Shown here piece by piece: positions 25,966 through 34,320 of a DNA stretch of 64,000 nucleotides. The number at the start of each line of letters is the position of its first letter. Within the stretch, counting starts at the first letter, position 1. The DNA is taken from positions 124,001-188,000 of the forward strand of contig JAUWGH010000003.1 in assembly GCA_030606485.1 (NCBI GenBank), read 5' to 3'. The translations under genes were made by a program, and so were the position numbers. Source of the stretch: Promethearchaeota archaeon (GTDB lineage: Archaea; Asgardarchaeota; Lokiarchaeia; Sigyniarchaeales; SOKP01). The notes below the pieces were generated by a model. That model searched no databases. It saw nothing but the letters and a program-made list of their open reading frames with translations, and was not told the DNA's origin.

Positions 25966-26787
25966 ATGAGTGAATTTGATTTTCAGGATATCCTTTATGA
26001 GAAGGAAGATAATGGTATTTGCACTATTACATTCAACAGACCTGAAAGAAGAAATGCAGTAACTTACTTAACCTTTTATGAAATTGGGCTGGTTCTAGAA
26101 GATATGGAAAAAGATAAAAATGCTAAAGTTTTAATAATTACTGGAAATCCAGAAGGGAGAGCCTTTTCATCAGGGGGTTATTTCAAACCATCAATATTGA
26201 ATAATATAAGAGATGAAATTAAGCAAGAGATCGATTTAATGGATATCGCTCAAAAAAAAATCTGCATGAAACTATGGAAATTTAATAAGCCGGTTATTGC
26301 AGCAATTAATGGATTAGCTATAGGAGGAGGAATAACTATGCCCTTATCAGGTGCAGATCTAATTTTTATGGCTGAAGATGCTTGGCTAGGATTTTATTTT
26401 GGAAAGAGAGCCATTATACCAGAATTTGGTTCCTCTTTTATTTTGCCATTTTATGTAGGGTTTCAAAAAGCAAAAGAAATAGTATATTTTGGCGAAAAAA
26501 TATATGCTCAAGAAGCTTATGAACTTGGACTTGTAAATAAAGTCTTGCCTAAGGAGGAGCTAATTCCCTACGCTCGAGAGCAAGCTTTACGGCTGATCCC
26601 TCCTAAGGGTCCAAGTTTGTCAATAAAATTAATGAAAAAAACTATGCATGCTTATTTCCTTGAGATCTTAGATAAAACTTTAGATTTGGAAAATAGAGGT
26701 CTTAGAAAAGCTTTTACTTCATATGATTTTAGAGAATCGATGAACGCACTTAAGGAAAAAAGAGACCCAGTATTTAAAGGGAAATAA
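25966..26787 (+). CDS. Enoyl-CoA hydratase/isomerase (crotonase) family protein
   Basis: The protein has 273 residues. Crotonase signatures are ITFNRPERRNAV near the N-terminus, the oxyanion-hole loop GRAFSSGGYF in place of the usual AFCAGxD, the second oxyanion Gly in INGLAIGGGITMPLSG, and IIPEFGSS carrying the second catalytic Glu position. It should act on an acyl-CoA: hydration, isomerisation or C-C bond reactions. It is first in the rightward arm of the catabolic block, divergent from the thiolase-fold genes. The altered first loop may indicate an unusual substrate. Confidence 0.9.
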   Translation: MSEFDFQDILYEKEDNGICTITFNRPERRNAVTYLTFYEIGLVLEDMEKDKNAKVLIITGNPEGRAFSSGGYFKPSILNNIRDEIKQEIDLMDIAQKKICMKLWKFNKPVIAAINGLAIGGGITMPLSGADLIFMAEDAWLGFYFGKRAIIPEFGSSFILPFYVGFQKAKEIVYFGEKIYAQEAYELGLVNKVLPKEELIPYAREQALRLIPPKGPSLSIKLMKKTMHAYFLEILDKTLDLENRGLRKAFTSYDFRESMNALKEKRDPVFKGK

Positions 26788-26933
26788 ATTAATTGAATTG
26801 AATATTCAATATTTCTATTTCTAATTATCAAAATCATTTAATATAAATGAAATAATACTCTAATTTTAAAAAAAATATTAAAACGAGAATAAATTAATTA
26901 TGACAAAAAATATATTACTGGTAATAAAAAATA

Positions 26934-27344
26934 ATGACAAAGATTAAAATTTTATCGGAAGAATGGGTTGAAGCTTTTGGTAAAGCAATCAATGCGAATC
27001 CAAATTATAAGCCATCAGCGCTTACTTGGGAAGGGGATATGCTTCTCGCAATTGAACCTAGTGGGAAATTAGATCATGAAGTAAGGATCCTTATTGGCCT
27101 TTACCACGGTGAATGTACAGGAACTAGACTATTAAAAGAAGGAGAAGAGGTTGACACTCCATATATTCTATCTGGTCCTTATACTAATTTTGTGAGAGTT
27201 ATGAATAAAGAATTTGACCCGATTCAAGGAGTTATGTCTGGTAAGTTAAAACTAACTGGTGATATGGCAAAATTGATGAGACATGTTCAAGCAGCTAAAG
27301 AAATTGTGAATAGTCTTCTAACGTTCGAAACAGAATTTTTATAA
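26934..27344 (+). CDS. SCP2 sterol-carrier-domain protein
   Basis: This 136-residue single-domain protein has the SCP2 pattern. A strand-rich start (LTWEGDMLLAIEPSG, VRILIGLYHGECTG) is followed by the C-terminal signature GVMSGKLKLTGDMAKLMRH and a final helix. SCP2 domains form a hydrophobic tunnel that holds fatty acyl-CoA, isoprenoids or sterol-like molecules. In bacteria and archaea stand-alone copies often accompany acyl-CoA metabolism. Its place between a crotonase and an alcohol dehydrogenase argues that the block handles a bulky, poorly soluble substrate. No cysteine or metal site is apparent. Confidence 0.8.
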   Translation: MTKIKILSEEWVEAFGKAINANPNYKPSALTWEGDMLLAIEPSGKLDHEVRILIGLYHGECTGTRLLKEGEEVDTPYILSGPYTNFVRVMNKEFDPIQGVMSGKLKLTGDMAKLMRHVQAAKEIVNSLLTFETEFL

Positions 27345-27415
27345 AAAGTAATAGAATTTTCATTTATTTTTTTTAAAATTTAATAGAACAATAAGAAACA
27401 TTATAGGGAAAAAAG

Positions 27416-28615
27416 ATGTGGTATTTTTATAGTCCTAATATTATATATGGTGAGGATGCACTAAATTTCTTAGAAAATATTCCGGGAGATAAATGTTTTA
27501 TTGTCACTGATAAAGTAATGGAGGAGTTGGATTATTTAAAAATTTTAACAGATAAACTGGAAAAATACGGAAAACAGTATAATGTATATAATGGAGTACT
27601 CCCTGATCCTCGAGAAACTCACGTAGCAGAAGCAAGAGAAATGTGCAATTCTTATACTCCTGATTTAATTCTTGCTTTAGGAGGAGGTTCGGTTATAGAT
27701 GTTGCAAAAATGATTTGGTGTTTCTATGAATTTCCAGAGCTTTCACTCGATGATATCCATCCATTTAGACCCGACCTTCATAATATGGGCAAAAAAGTAA
27801 AATTAATAGCCATACCAACAACTTCAGGAACTGGAGCAGAAACAACATATGCTGCACTTATATCAAAATTTGAAAATGATATCTGGAAAAAGTTTTTATA
27901 TGCTCATAAAGGACTAGTTCCTACCTACGCTATAGTAGATCCAGTTTTTCCCGTAGGAATGCCTTCAAATTTAACTGCTGATACAGGTTTTGATGCATTA
28001 GCCCATGCGATTGAAGGAATGGTTTCTGTTTGGAGAAATGAGTTCAGTGACGCAATAGGTCTTAAAGCAATTGAACTAGTTTTTAAATATCTACCAATTG
28101 TCATTAAAGAAGGTAAAAATATGGAAGCTAGAGATTATATGCATCAAGCAGCAACTATGGCTGGATTAGCCTTTGGTAATGGGAATCTTCATATAGGGCA
28201 TGGAATGGGTCATAGTTTGGGAGCAATTTTTCATATTCCGCATGGAAGGGCAGTTGGTGTTGTGCTTAGTTATGTTACGCAATTCTGTTTAAATAATCCT
28301 GATGAAAAAGATAAATCTATAGAAATTTATGCAAAATTAGCGAAACAATTAGGATGGTCAAACTGGAATGAAGATGATAAAAAGGCAGCCTTTGCTGTAA
28401 TTGCCAAAATCAAAGAACTCCAGAAAGAGATCGGAATTCCAAATAAGATTCAAGATTTAGGAATTTCTCGCGAAGATTTTGATAAGAATTTAGATATGCT
28501 AATAACTTTATGTTATGAAGATGCAACTATTGGAATGGTTCCAAGAAGCGTAAATCCAGAGATATTTAAAAATTTATTTACATATGCTTATGACGGGAAA
28601 GATATCGATTTTTAA
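27416..28615 (+). CDS. Iron-containing (group III) alcohol dehydrogenase
   Basis: The protein has 399 residues. The NAD(P) motif GGGSVIDVAK, the TTSGTGAE loop and the metal site are clear: DTGFDALAHAIEG supplies Asp and His, and NLHIGHGMGHSLGAIFHIPH supplies further His ligands. It interconverts an alcohol with an aldehyde or ketone using NAD(P)H and Fe or Zn. The ATG at 27416 begins MWYFYSP, a normal family start. It is the third gene of the rightward arm. The product or substrate may be a hydroxy intermediate of the block, or a simple alcohol. The nearest oxidoreductase for the resulting aldehyde in the window is at 8691. Confidence 0.93.
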   Translation: MWYFYSPNIIYGEDALNFLENIPGDKCFIVTDKVMEELDYLKILTDKLEKYGKQYNVYNGVLPDPRETHVAEAREMCNSYTPDLILALGGGSVIDVAKMIWCFYEFPELSLDDIHPFRPDLHNMGKKVKLIAIPTTSGTGAETTYAALISKFENDIWKKFLYAHKGLVPTYAIVDPVFPVGMPSNLTADTGFDALAHAIEGMVSVWRNEFSDAIGLKAIELVFKYLPIVIKEGKNMEARDYMHQAATMAGLAFGNGNLHIGHGMGHSLGAIFHIPHGRAVGVVLSYVTQFCLNNPDEKDKSIEIYAKLAKQLGWSNWNEDDKKAAFAVIAKIKELQKEIGIPNKIQDLGISREDFDKNLDMLITLCYEDATIGMVPRSVNPEIFKNLFTYAYDGKDIDF

Positions 28616-28619
28616 ATAA

Positions 28620-28643
28620 TTTTTTTTATTTTTTTCCTTTTTT
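28620..28643 (+). terminator. Poly-T tract after the alcohol dehydrogenase gene
   Basis: Two T runs (TTTTTTTTATTTTTTTCC) directly follow the stop codon. This fits archaeal T-tract termination and suggests the flavoprotein pair downstream has its own transcript. Confidence 0.4.
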
Positions 28644-28707
28644 ATCCATAATTGTAAATTCCCATCAAAAAGACAAAAAATAAAAATCAAAACAGAAATA
28701 TCTTTTT

Positions 28708-30261
28708 ATGCAAGAAAAAATTTTTGATGAAAACCGAGATATTTCGACTTATGAAGTTATTGTCGTTGGTGCTGGGCTAGGAGGACTCGGAGCTGCTTGT
28801 CAGCTTGCTCTTTTAGGTAAAGAAGTTTTATTACTCGAAAAACACAACGTACCGGGCGGATTTGCAACTTCTTTTGTTAGGGGGCGATTTGAGTTTGAAG
28901 GAGCTCTGCATGAATTAAGTGATATTGGGGATGAAACTAATAAAGGAGGTCTTTATAGATACTTAGAAAAAATTGGGATACTCCCCGATAAACTTAAATT
29001 CAATTATGTTCCAGAGTTTTATCGGAGTGTATTTTACGATGGATATGATGTTACTATTCCATTTGGTTTTGAGGAATATGCTAATAAACTGATAGAACAA
29101 TTTCCTGCTGAAAAAAAGGGAATAGAAGAATTTATGGAAATGTGCAAGGCAGTGTTAGCTGGGATTCGGTATATTTCGTCTAAAGGCGGTAGATTTTCAC
29201 CTAGTGAAATCCTTAAAGTACATCCGTGGCTTGCACGCGTCTCGGGAATCACGCTTCAAGAACTTTTTGATAAATTTTTCCAAGACCAAAAATTAATGTG
29301 TGTAATAGCTCAACTCTGGGGCTATCTTGGTTTACCACCGAATAGAATAAATGCATATGCATATATTGCAATGTTAATATTTTACTTAAAATGGGGAGCA
29401 GCCTTTCCAGTAGGACGATCTCATGCATTTACAAGTGCAATGATAAAATCTTTTGAAGAATTAGGAGGGAAAGTAAGATTAAATGCCTTAGTGAATCGTA
29501 TCCTTGTGGAAAATGGACGAGTTGCTGGTGTTGAACTTTTAAATGGCGATATTTATCGATGTGAGGCAGTCATATCAAATGTCAATCCAATATGTACGGC
29601 AATGAAAATGTTACCACAAGAAAATGTGCCAGAAAGTTATAAAAAGAGTATTTATGCTCCAGAAATCGGAGTTTCTGCATTTTCAGTCTATATAGGATTA
29701 AATGCATCACATAAAAAATTGGGATTTAATGCTCATGAAACTTTTATTAATACAACTTACGATACATCCCATGCTTTCGAAACTTTCAGAAAAATTGAAG
29801 CTCCAATGTATATGGTTGTAGCGTGTTATAATCACATTGATGAAACTATATCTCCCCCAGGAACAACACAACTTGTTCTCACTACTCTACAAATGGGCAA
29901 ACTTTGGCAAGGAGTTTCTCCTGATCAATACCACAATATTAAAGATGATATTGCAGATAAAATGATTGCAATAGTTGAACAATATCTCTGCCCAGATTTA
30001 CGCAATTATATAGAAGTAGCAGAAGCAGCAACCCCACTTACATATTATAGATACTCAAAAAATATGGAAGGCGCAATATACGGATATACACAAGACGTCA
30101 TGAATGGACCAATGCTTCGATTAAAAAGCCGGGGAGCCATTCCCGGATTATATCAAGTGGGAGCTTGGACAAATTTTGGTGGAGGATACTCAACCACAAT
30201 CCTTGGTGGCCGAATCGCCGCAGGAATGTATTTAAAAGATATAAAGGAGGGGAAGTGGTAA
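28708..30261 (+). CDS. FAD-dependent oxidoreductase, phytoene desaturase/carotenoid isomerase-like
   Basis: The protein has 517 residues. The N-terminal dinucleotide motif VVGAGLGGLGAACQLALLGKEVLLLEKH, broken at its usual GxGxxG core, is followed by PGGFATSF. The C-terminal FAD block is GLYQVGAWTNFGGGYSTTI. This is the architecture of CrtI/CrtISO-type flavoproteins. It may desaturate, saturate or isomerise a polyene or other hydrophobic chain. The next gene, a flavin/2Fe-2S reductase, begins 4 bp later after an AGGAGG, so the two are very likely a redox pair. A geranylgeranyl-reductase-like role on lipids is an alternative. Confidence 0.85.
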   Translation: MQEKIFDENRDISTYEVIVVGAGLGGLGAACQLALLGKEVLLLEKHNVPGGFATSFVRGRFEFEGALHELSDIGDETNKGGLYRYLEKIGILPDKLKFNYVPEFYRSVFYDGYDVTIPFGFEEYANKLIEQFPAEKKGIEEFMEMCKAVLAGIRYISSKGGRFSPSEILKVHPWLARVSGITLQELFDKFFQDQKLMCVIAQLWGYLGLPPNRINAYAYIAMLIFYLKWGAAFPVGRSHAFTSAMIKSFEELGGKVRLNALVNRILVENGRVAGVELLNGDIYRCEAVISNVNPICTAMKMLPQENVPESYKKSIYAPEIGVSAFSVYIGLNASHKKLGFNAHETFINTTYDTSHAFETFRKIEAPMYMVVACYNHIDETISPPGTTQLVLTTLQMGKLWQGVSPDQYHNIKDDIADKMIAIVEQYLCPDLRNYIEVAEAATPLTYYRYSKNMEGAIYGYTQDVMNGPMLRLKSRGAIPGLYQVGAWTNFGGGYSTTILGGRIAAGMYLKDIKEGKW

Positions 30262-30265
30262 AATC

Positions 30266-31453
30266 ATGATGGAAGATATTAAAAAATATCAAAAAGCCGA
30301 AAAATTAAAGAAATGGCGAGATCAAGTTGAACCAACACCTTGGTATTACGATGGGTTAGAAAACCTATGCAACCGACTGCATCCCCAGAATCAATTGCTT
30401 AAAGTTACTGATATAGAACAACTCTCAAGAGATACTAAATTGTTTCGATTAGTCTCCGTAAAACCTAAGCAATTATTGGCACCATTCCGTGCCGGTCAAT
30501 ACATCGGTCTTACAGTAGAAATAAATAGTGTCCGAACAAGTCGACCATATTCGCTTGTATCATCCCCGAATCAATTAGCATACTATGAATTAGGCATCAA
30601 GAAAAAAGGAGGGGGATTTGTAAGCCCATACCTCTTTGAAAACATAAAAGTAGGAGACGTTCTTGAAGCCACCGAACCCATGGGAAATCTTTACTATAAT
30701 CGACTTTTCCATGGGGTAAACTTAGTATTCATTGCAGGAGGTTCCGGTTGTACTCCATTCATCTCAATGTTGCGGGATATCTCAGAGCGGGATTTTCTCC
30801 TTAATGTCTGGATGTTATTCGGGTGCTTAACTGAGGAAGATATTTTATTTCGCAATGTATTAGAAGATATCCAAAAACGACGATCAAATATCAAAGTTGT
30901 AAATATTTTATCGGAAGCAGGTTCTGAATGGACCGGAGAATCCGGATTTATCTCGAAAGATAAAATTTTAAAAGTAATTGGCTCCATCGAGAAAAAATTC
31001 TTTTATATTGTCGGGAATCGACCAATGTATCATTTTGTTTTGGATGAATTAAAAGAGTTGGGGGTCCCACAACAACATATCGCACATGAGGCGTTCGGAG
31101 TGCCAGATGACATAACTCAGATTATGGGATGGCCAGTAGAGATTGACACATCTAAAAAAGTTCAAATTACTATTGATTTTAGGCGATATGGAAAGATCGA
31201 ACAAAAAGTAATTGAAGCATCATGTACAGAGCCTATATTAAACAGTCTCGAGCGTGTTGAACTGAAAGAACTCGAGATTAAAAGTGGGTGCCGCTCTGGG
31301 GAATGTGCTCTCTGCAGAACTAAACTTGTATCCGGTAAAATTTTTATACCACCTGAAGTAACAACCAGAGAGGCCGATAAAGACTATAATTTTATTCACC
31401 CATGCATATCTTATCCACTCACCGACATCCACTTAGATTTAAATGAAACCTAA
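30266..31453 (+). CDS. Ferredoxin-NAD(P)H reductase-type flavoprotein with C-terminal 2Fe-2S domain
   Basis: The protein has 395 residues. An FAD-binding barrel (RTSRPYSLVSSPNQ) is followed by the NAD(P)-binding domain (VFIAGGSGCTPFISML) and a plant-type 2Fe-2S ferredoxin domain. That last domain has ligands in CRSGECALC plus a final Cys in HPCISYP. This is the BenC/HCP-reductase-like layout, moving electrons from NAD(P)H to a partner. An N-terminal 60-residue helix is extra. Its start, ATG 30266 or 30269, follows GGAGGGGAAG within the end of the preceding gene. The tight coupling implies that it feeds electrons to the CrtI-like flavoprotein. Such oxygenase-type reductases are unusual in an anaerobe. 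Confidence 0.9.
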   Translation: MMEDIKKYQKAEKLKKWRDQVEPTPWYYDGLENLCNRLHPQNQLLKVTDIEQLSRDTKLFRLVSVKPKQLLAPFRAGQYIGLTVEINSVRTSRPYSLVSSPNQLAYYELGIKKKGGGFVSPYLFENIKVGDVLEATEPMGNLYYNRLFHGVNLVFIAGGSGCTPFISMLRDISERDFLLNVWMLFGCLTEEDILFRNVLEDIQKRRSNIKVVNILSEAGSEWTGESGFISKDKILKVIGSIEKKFFYIVGNRPMYHFVLDELKELGVPQQHIAHEAFGVPDDITQIMGWPVEIDTSKKVQITIDFRRYGKIEQKVIEASCTEPILNSLERVELKELEIKSGCRSGECALCRTKLVSGKIFIPPEVTTREADKDYNFIHPCISYPLTDIHLDLNET

Positions 31454-31455
31454 AG

Positions 31456-31480
31456 CTTTTCTTTTTTATTTCTTTTTTTA
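31456..31480 (+). terminator. Poly-T tract after the reductase gene
   Basis: A C/T-rich run with two T tracts (CTTTTCTTTTTTATTTC) begins 3 bp after the stop codon. It is consistent with transcription ending after the flavoprotein pair. Confidence 0.4.
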
Positions 31481-31608
31481 ATCGTTATACAATTTAGATC
31501 AAAATTAAGAAAAGAGAGTTTGAAATTATCAAGTTTTAAATTTAATTTGATCTAATATTATAGTATTATCTTTTTTAATTATTAAAAATAAAAAATGATG
31601 ATTTAAAA

Positions 31609-33306
31609 GTGAGTGTAGAAAAAATATGGTTAAAATCATATGATAAACACGTACCTGAAACCCTAACCTATTCAAATGATGATGTCGGAACCGCTATGAG
31701 TAAAGCGATGAATAGATTACCAGATAGAATTGCATTTTATTTCATGGATTATACGATGACTTATAAAGAACTATTTGAATTATGTCAAATATTTGCCTCG
31801 TTTTTGCAAAAAAATGGTTTAAAAAAGGGTGATGTTGTTTCTGTAAATCTTGCAAATATGCCCCAATACTTAATCGCTGTTTATGGGACTTATCTAGCAG
31901 GTGGTACTGTTGCTGGATGCTCTCCCCTCTTAAGTGCTGATGAGATGGCTTTTCAGTTAAATGATAGTAGTGCTAAATTTTTAGTTACTATGGATATTAT
32001 TTACGCAAAAAGAATGCCCCAAATTCTGGATAATTTACCAAAACTCGAAGTTATCATTCCTACAAATATTTCTGAATATATGGGGTTCTCCAGTTTTAAA
32101 GTATTTATGGGTAAATTGATTAAAAAAATTCCCAAAGGGAAAATGAAACCATGGCCAGGAAAAAAAGTAGTTCCTTTTCAAGAAGTAATGACCACTCCAA
32201 TCGATATAAAAAAAGTTAAAATTGACCCAAAAAAAGACTTAGCGTTAATTCAATATACAGGTGGAACCACTGGAACTCCTAAGGGAACAGAAATTACGCA
32301 TTTTAATTGGATAGCGAATTTACATCAATTTGATGTATGGCTTAAGAGAAAAGTAGGAATTGATGTTGTTCTTTGTGCCTTCCCGTACTTCCATATCGCC
32401 GGATTCTTTGTTGGGTTATTCTTAACGTACATTTCAGCCACATCTATTATTATCGCAAATCCACGTGACACAGATCACATTATCCATGAAATGATCGATA
32501 AAAAAATTACTGTTTTTGGAAATGTGCCTACTTTGTTTTTAATGGTTCAACGTAATCCAAAATCCAAAGAAATCCCAGATGAAATATTAGATAACATTAC
32601 ATTATATGTTTCTGGTGCTGCACCTTTTCCAGCTGAAGCAGTTAGAGATTTTGAAAAAGATTTTCATTCGGAAAATAAGTTCGTAGAAGTTTACGGTATG
32701 ACCGAAACTGCAGTTTTAGCTACGGTAAATCCTGCATTTGGCAAGAAGAAGATTGGAAGTGTTGGGCTTCCATTACCCGATACAGAGATAAAACTTGTGG
32801 ATGTAGAAACCGGAGAACAGGTTGAACTCGGTAAGCCTGGTGAAATATTGATAAAAGGACCACAAGTAGTACGAGGATATCATAATAAACCTGATGCTAC
32901 AGCAGTAACTTTTACTGAGGGATGGATACACACAGGAGATGTAGGTATTTTTGATGAAGAAGGATATTTAAGAATAGTTGACCGCACAAAAGACATGCTG
33001 AGTGTAAGTGGATTTAAGGTTTATAGTGTGCACGTTGAAGATATAATGACTAAACATCCAGACATACAATTAATGGCAATCATTGGACTCCCTGATAAAG
33101 ACAGGCCTGGAAGCGAAATTGTGAAAGCTGTAATTCAATTAAAAGAAGGAATAGAAGCAACCGATAAAGTGAAAGAAAACATAAAGAAATTTGCACAGGA
33201 GAATCTGGCAAAGTATGAAGTACCAAAACAATGGGATTTTCGTGATGAACTCCCATTAACAGCAATTGGTAAAGTGCTGAAAAGAGCACTTCGTGAAGAA
33301 AAGTAA
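31609..33306 (+). CDS. AMP-forming acyl-CoA synthetase (long-chain type, paralogue 1)
   Basis: The protein has 565 residues in the ANL family. The ATP-binding loop is YTGGTTGTPKG, followed by YGMTE, the WIHTGD motif, and the hinge RIVDRTKDM. The C-terminal catalytic Lys lies in LTAIGKVLKR. It activates a carboxylic acid to acyl-CoA. A GTG at 31609 is the start, as there is no ATG before the conserved WLKSYD. It is a close paralogue of 41425-43143, sharing the insert KKIPKGK...PGKKVVPF. As the last gene of the rightward arm it may activate the substrate of the catabolic block. Chain length cannot be read. Confidence 0.93.
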   Translation: MSVEKIWLKSYDKHVPETLTYSNDDVGTAMSKAMNRLPDRIAFYFMDYTMTYKELFELCQIFASFLQKNGLKKGDVVSVNLANMPQYLIAVYGTYLAGGTVAGCSPLLSADEMAFQLNDSSAKFLVTMDIIYAKRMPQILDNLPKLEVIIPTNISEYMGFSSFKVFMGKLIKKIPKGKMKPWPGKKVVPFQEVMTTPIDIKKVKIDPKKDLALIQYTGGTTGTPKGTEITHFNWIANLHQFDVWLKRKVGIDVVLCAFPYFHIAGFFVGLFLTYISATSIIIANPRDTDHIIHEMIDKKITVFGNVPTLFLMVQRNPKSKEIPDEILDNITLYVSGAAPFPAEAVRDFEKDFHSENKFVEVYGMTETAVLATVNPAFGKKKIGSVGLPLPDTEIKLVDVETGEQVELGKPGEILIKGPQVVRGYHNKPDATAVTFTEGWIHTGDVGIFDEEGYLRIVDRTKDMLSVSGFKVYSVHVEDIMTKHPDIQLMAIIGLPDKDRPGSEIVKAVIQLKEGIEATDKVKENIKKFAQENLAKYEVPKQWDFRDELPLTAIGKVLKRALREEK

Positions 33307-33311
33307 TAATA

Positions 33312-33347
33312 TTTTATTTCTTTAATTTCTTTTTTTTATTTTTTTTA
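33312..33347 (+). terminator. Multiple T tracts after the acyl-CoA synthetase gene
   Basis: Three consecutive T runs (for example TTTCTTTTTTTTATTTTTTTT) follow within 10-40 bp of the stop codon. This is a strong candidate for archaeal termination and the probable end of the catabolic block. Confidence 0.45.
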
Positions 33348-33477
33348 AATTCTTTATTTTGTTATTTACAATGCAAATTTTTTTTATTTAGCGCTCTTAT
33401 ACTATAAAAGAGGGATAACTTATATGTTATCATAAAATATTGAAAAATCTAGTAAATATACAATTATTTGAAAAATT

Positions 33478-33834
33478 TTGCTGAATCTTAAAGAAATTTT
33501 GAAAAAAAAAGCTGAAAGAAAAAGAAAATTACTTTCATCTTTGGAGTCTCTAATAGATCAATTAAAAAATCTTGGAGCATTAAAAATCATTCTTTTTGGT
33601 TTCCTTGTAAGAGATGAAATAGATGTAGATAGTGATCTCGATTTATTTATAATCATGCCTTCAAATATGACCGGAAAGAAATGGATGAATTTAATATACA
33701 GTGAAGTTGAAAGGGGAATTTCATCAGATATAATTGTGTTTAATCTTGAAGAATTTAATAAAAATTTACCTTATAGTTCTTTTTTGGATAACATTATTAA
33801 CTCAGGAAGAGTAGTATATGAAAAAACCAATTAA
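33478..33834 (+). CDS. MNT-type nucleotidyltransferase (antitoxin-like), modified active site
   Basis: The protein has 118 residues. The minimal nucleotidyltransferase core is recognisable: a helix, then IILFGFLVRDE, then DSDLDLFII with the two catalytic Asp. The canonical motif is G-S-x-x-R-G; here the Ser is Phe and the second Gly is Asp, which may impair nucleotide binding. It starts with TTG at 33478. It overlaps by 17 bp a HEPN-domain gene, the classical arrangement of HEPN/MNT toxin-antitoxin pairs, where the MNT protein can AMPylate and silence the HEPN RNase. Confidence 0.8.
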   Translation: MLNLKEILKKKAERKRKLLSSLESLIDQLKNLGALKIILFGFLVRDEIDVDSDLDLFIIMPSNMTGKKWMNLIYSEVERGISSDIIVFNLEEFNKNLPYSSFLDNIINSGRVVYEKTN

Positions 33835-34234
33835 AGAAGAAGTATTAATATGGTTTACTCAAGCAAAGGATGAATTTCTCGATTCAGATAATTTAAGAAA
33901 AAGAGAGCGATTTTATCTTGCCCTATTTCATTTCCAACAAGCCGCAGTAAAAGCAGTTAAAGCATTTCTATATTTAAAAGTGAAATCCATAGAAGTTTTT
34001 TATACACATTCCATTAATGATTTATTAAATGTGGCAATTGAAATCGATATAGAATTCAAGGAAATCGAATCCGTGAAGAAGTTAGACCAATACTATATCC
34101 CAACACGATATCCAAACGGACTTCCCGGGGGAATACCTTCTAGATATTTCGATGATTCTAAAGAAGCAAAGGATGCAATGCTACTGGCTAAGAAATTGAT
34201 TGATCTGGTTGAAAAAAAATTGAAACAAGAATAG
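33818..34234 (+). CDS. HEPN-domain protein (toxin-like partner of MNT)
   Basis: The 138-residue protein is nearly all helical with the HEPN pattern: AKDEFLDSDNLRKRERFYLALFHFQQAAVKAVKAFLY, then HSINDLL. A RX4-6H RNase motif is not obvious; the segment before HSI lacks the Arg. The protein may therefore be a nucleotide-binding HEPN rather than an active RNase. The ATG at 33818 lies inside the end of the MNT gene. Such pairs occur as defence or stress modules in archaea. No defence genes are adjacent. Confidence 0.8.
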   Translation: MKKPIKEEVLIWFTQAKDEFLDSDNLRKRERFYLALFHFQQAAVKAVKAFLYLKVKSIEVFYTHSINDLLNVAIEIDIEFKEIESVKKLDQYYIPTRYPNGLPGGIPSRYFDDSKEAKDAMLLAKKLIDLVEKKLKQE

Positions 34235-34320
34235 AGGGATATTTCGAATGTGTATTAATATTGATAAAAAGGAAAAAAAGAAATGATTAAATTAATAATC
34301 ATTTAATGAATCTTTAAACT

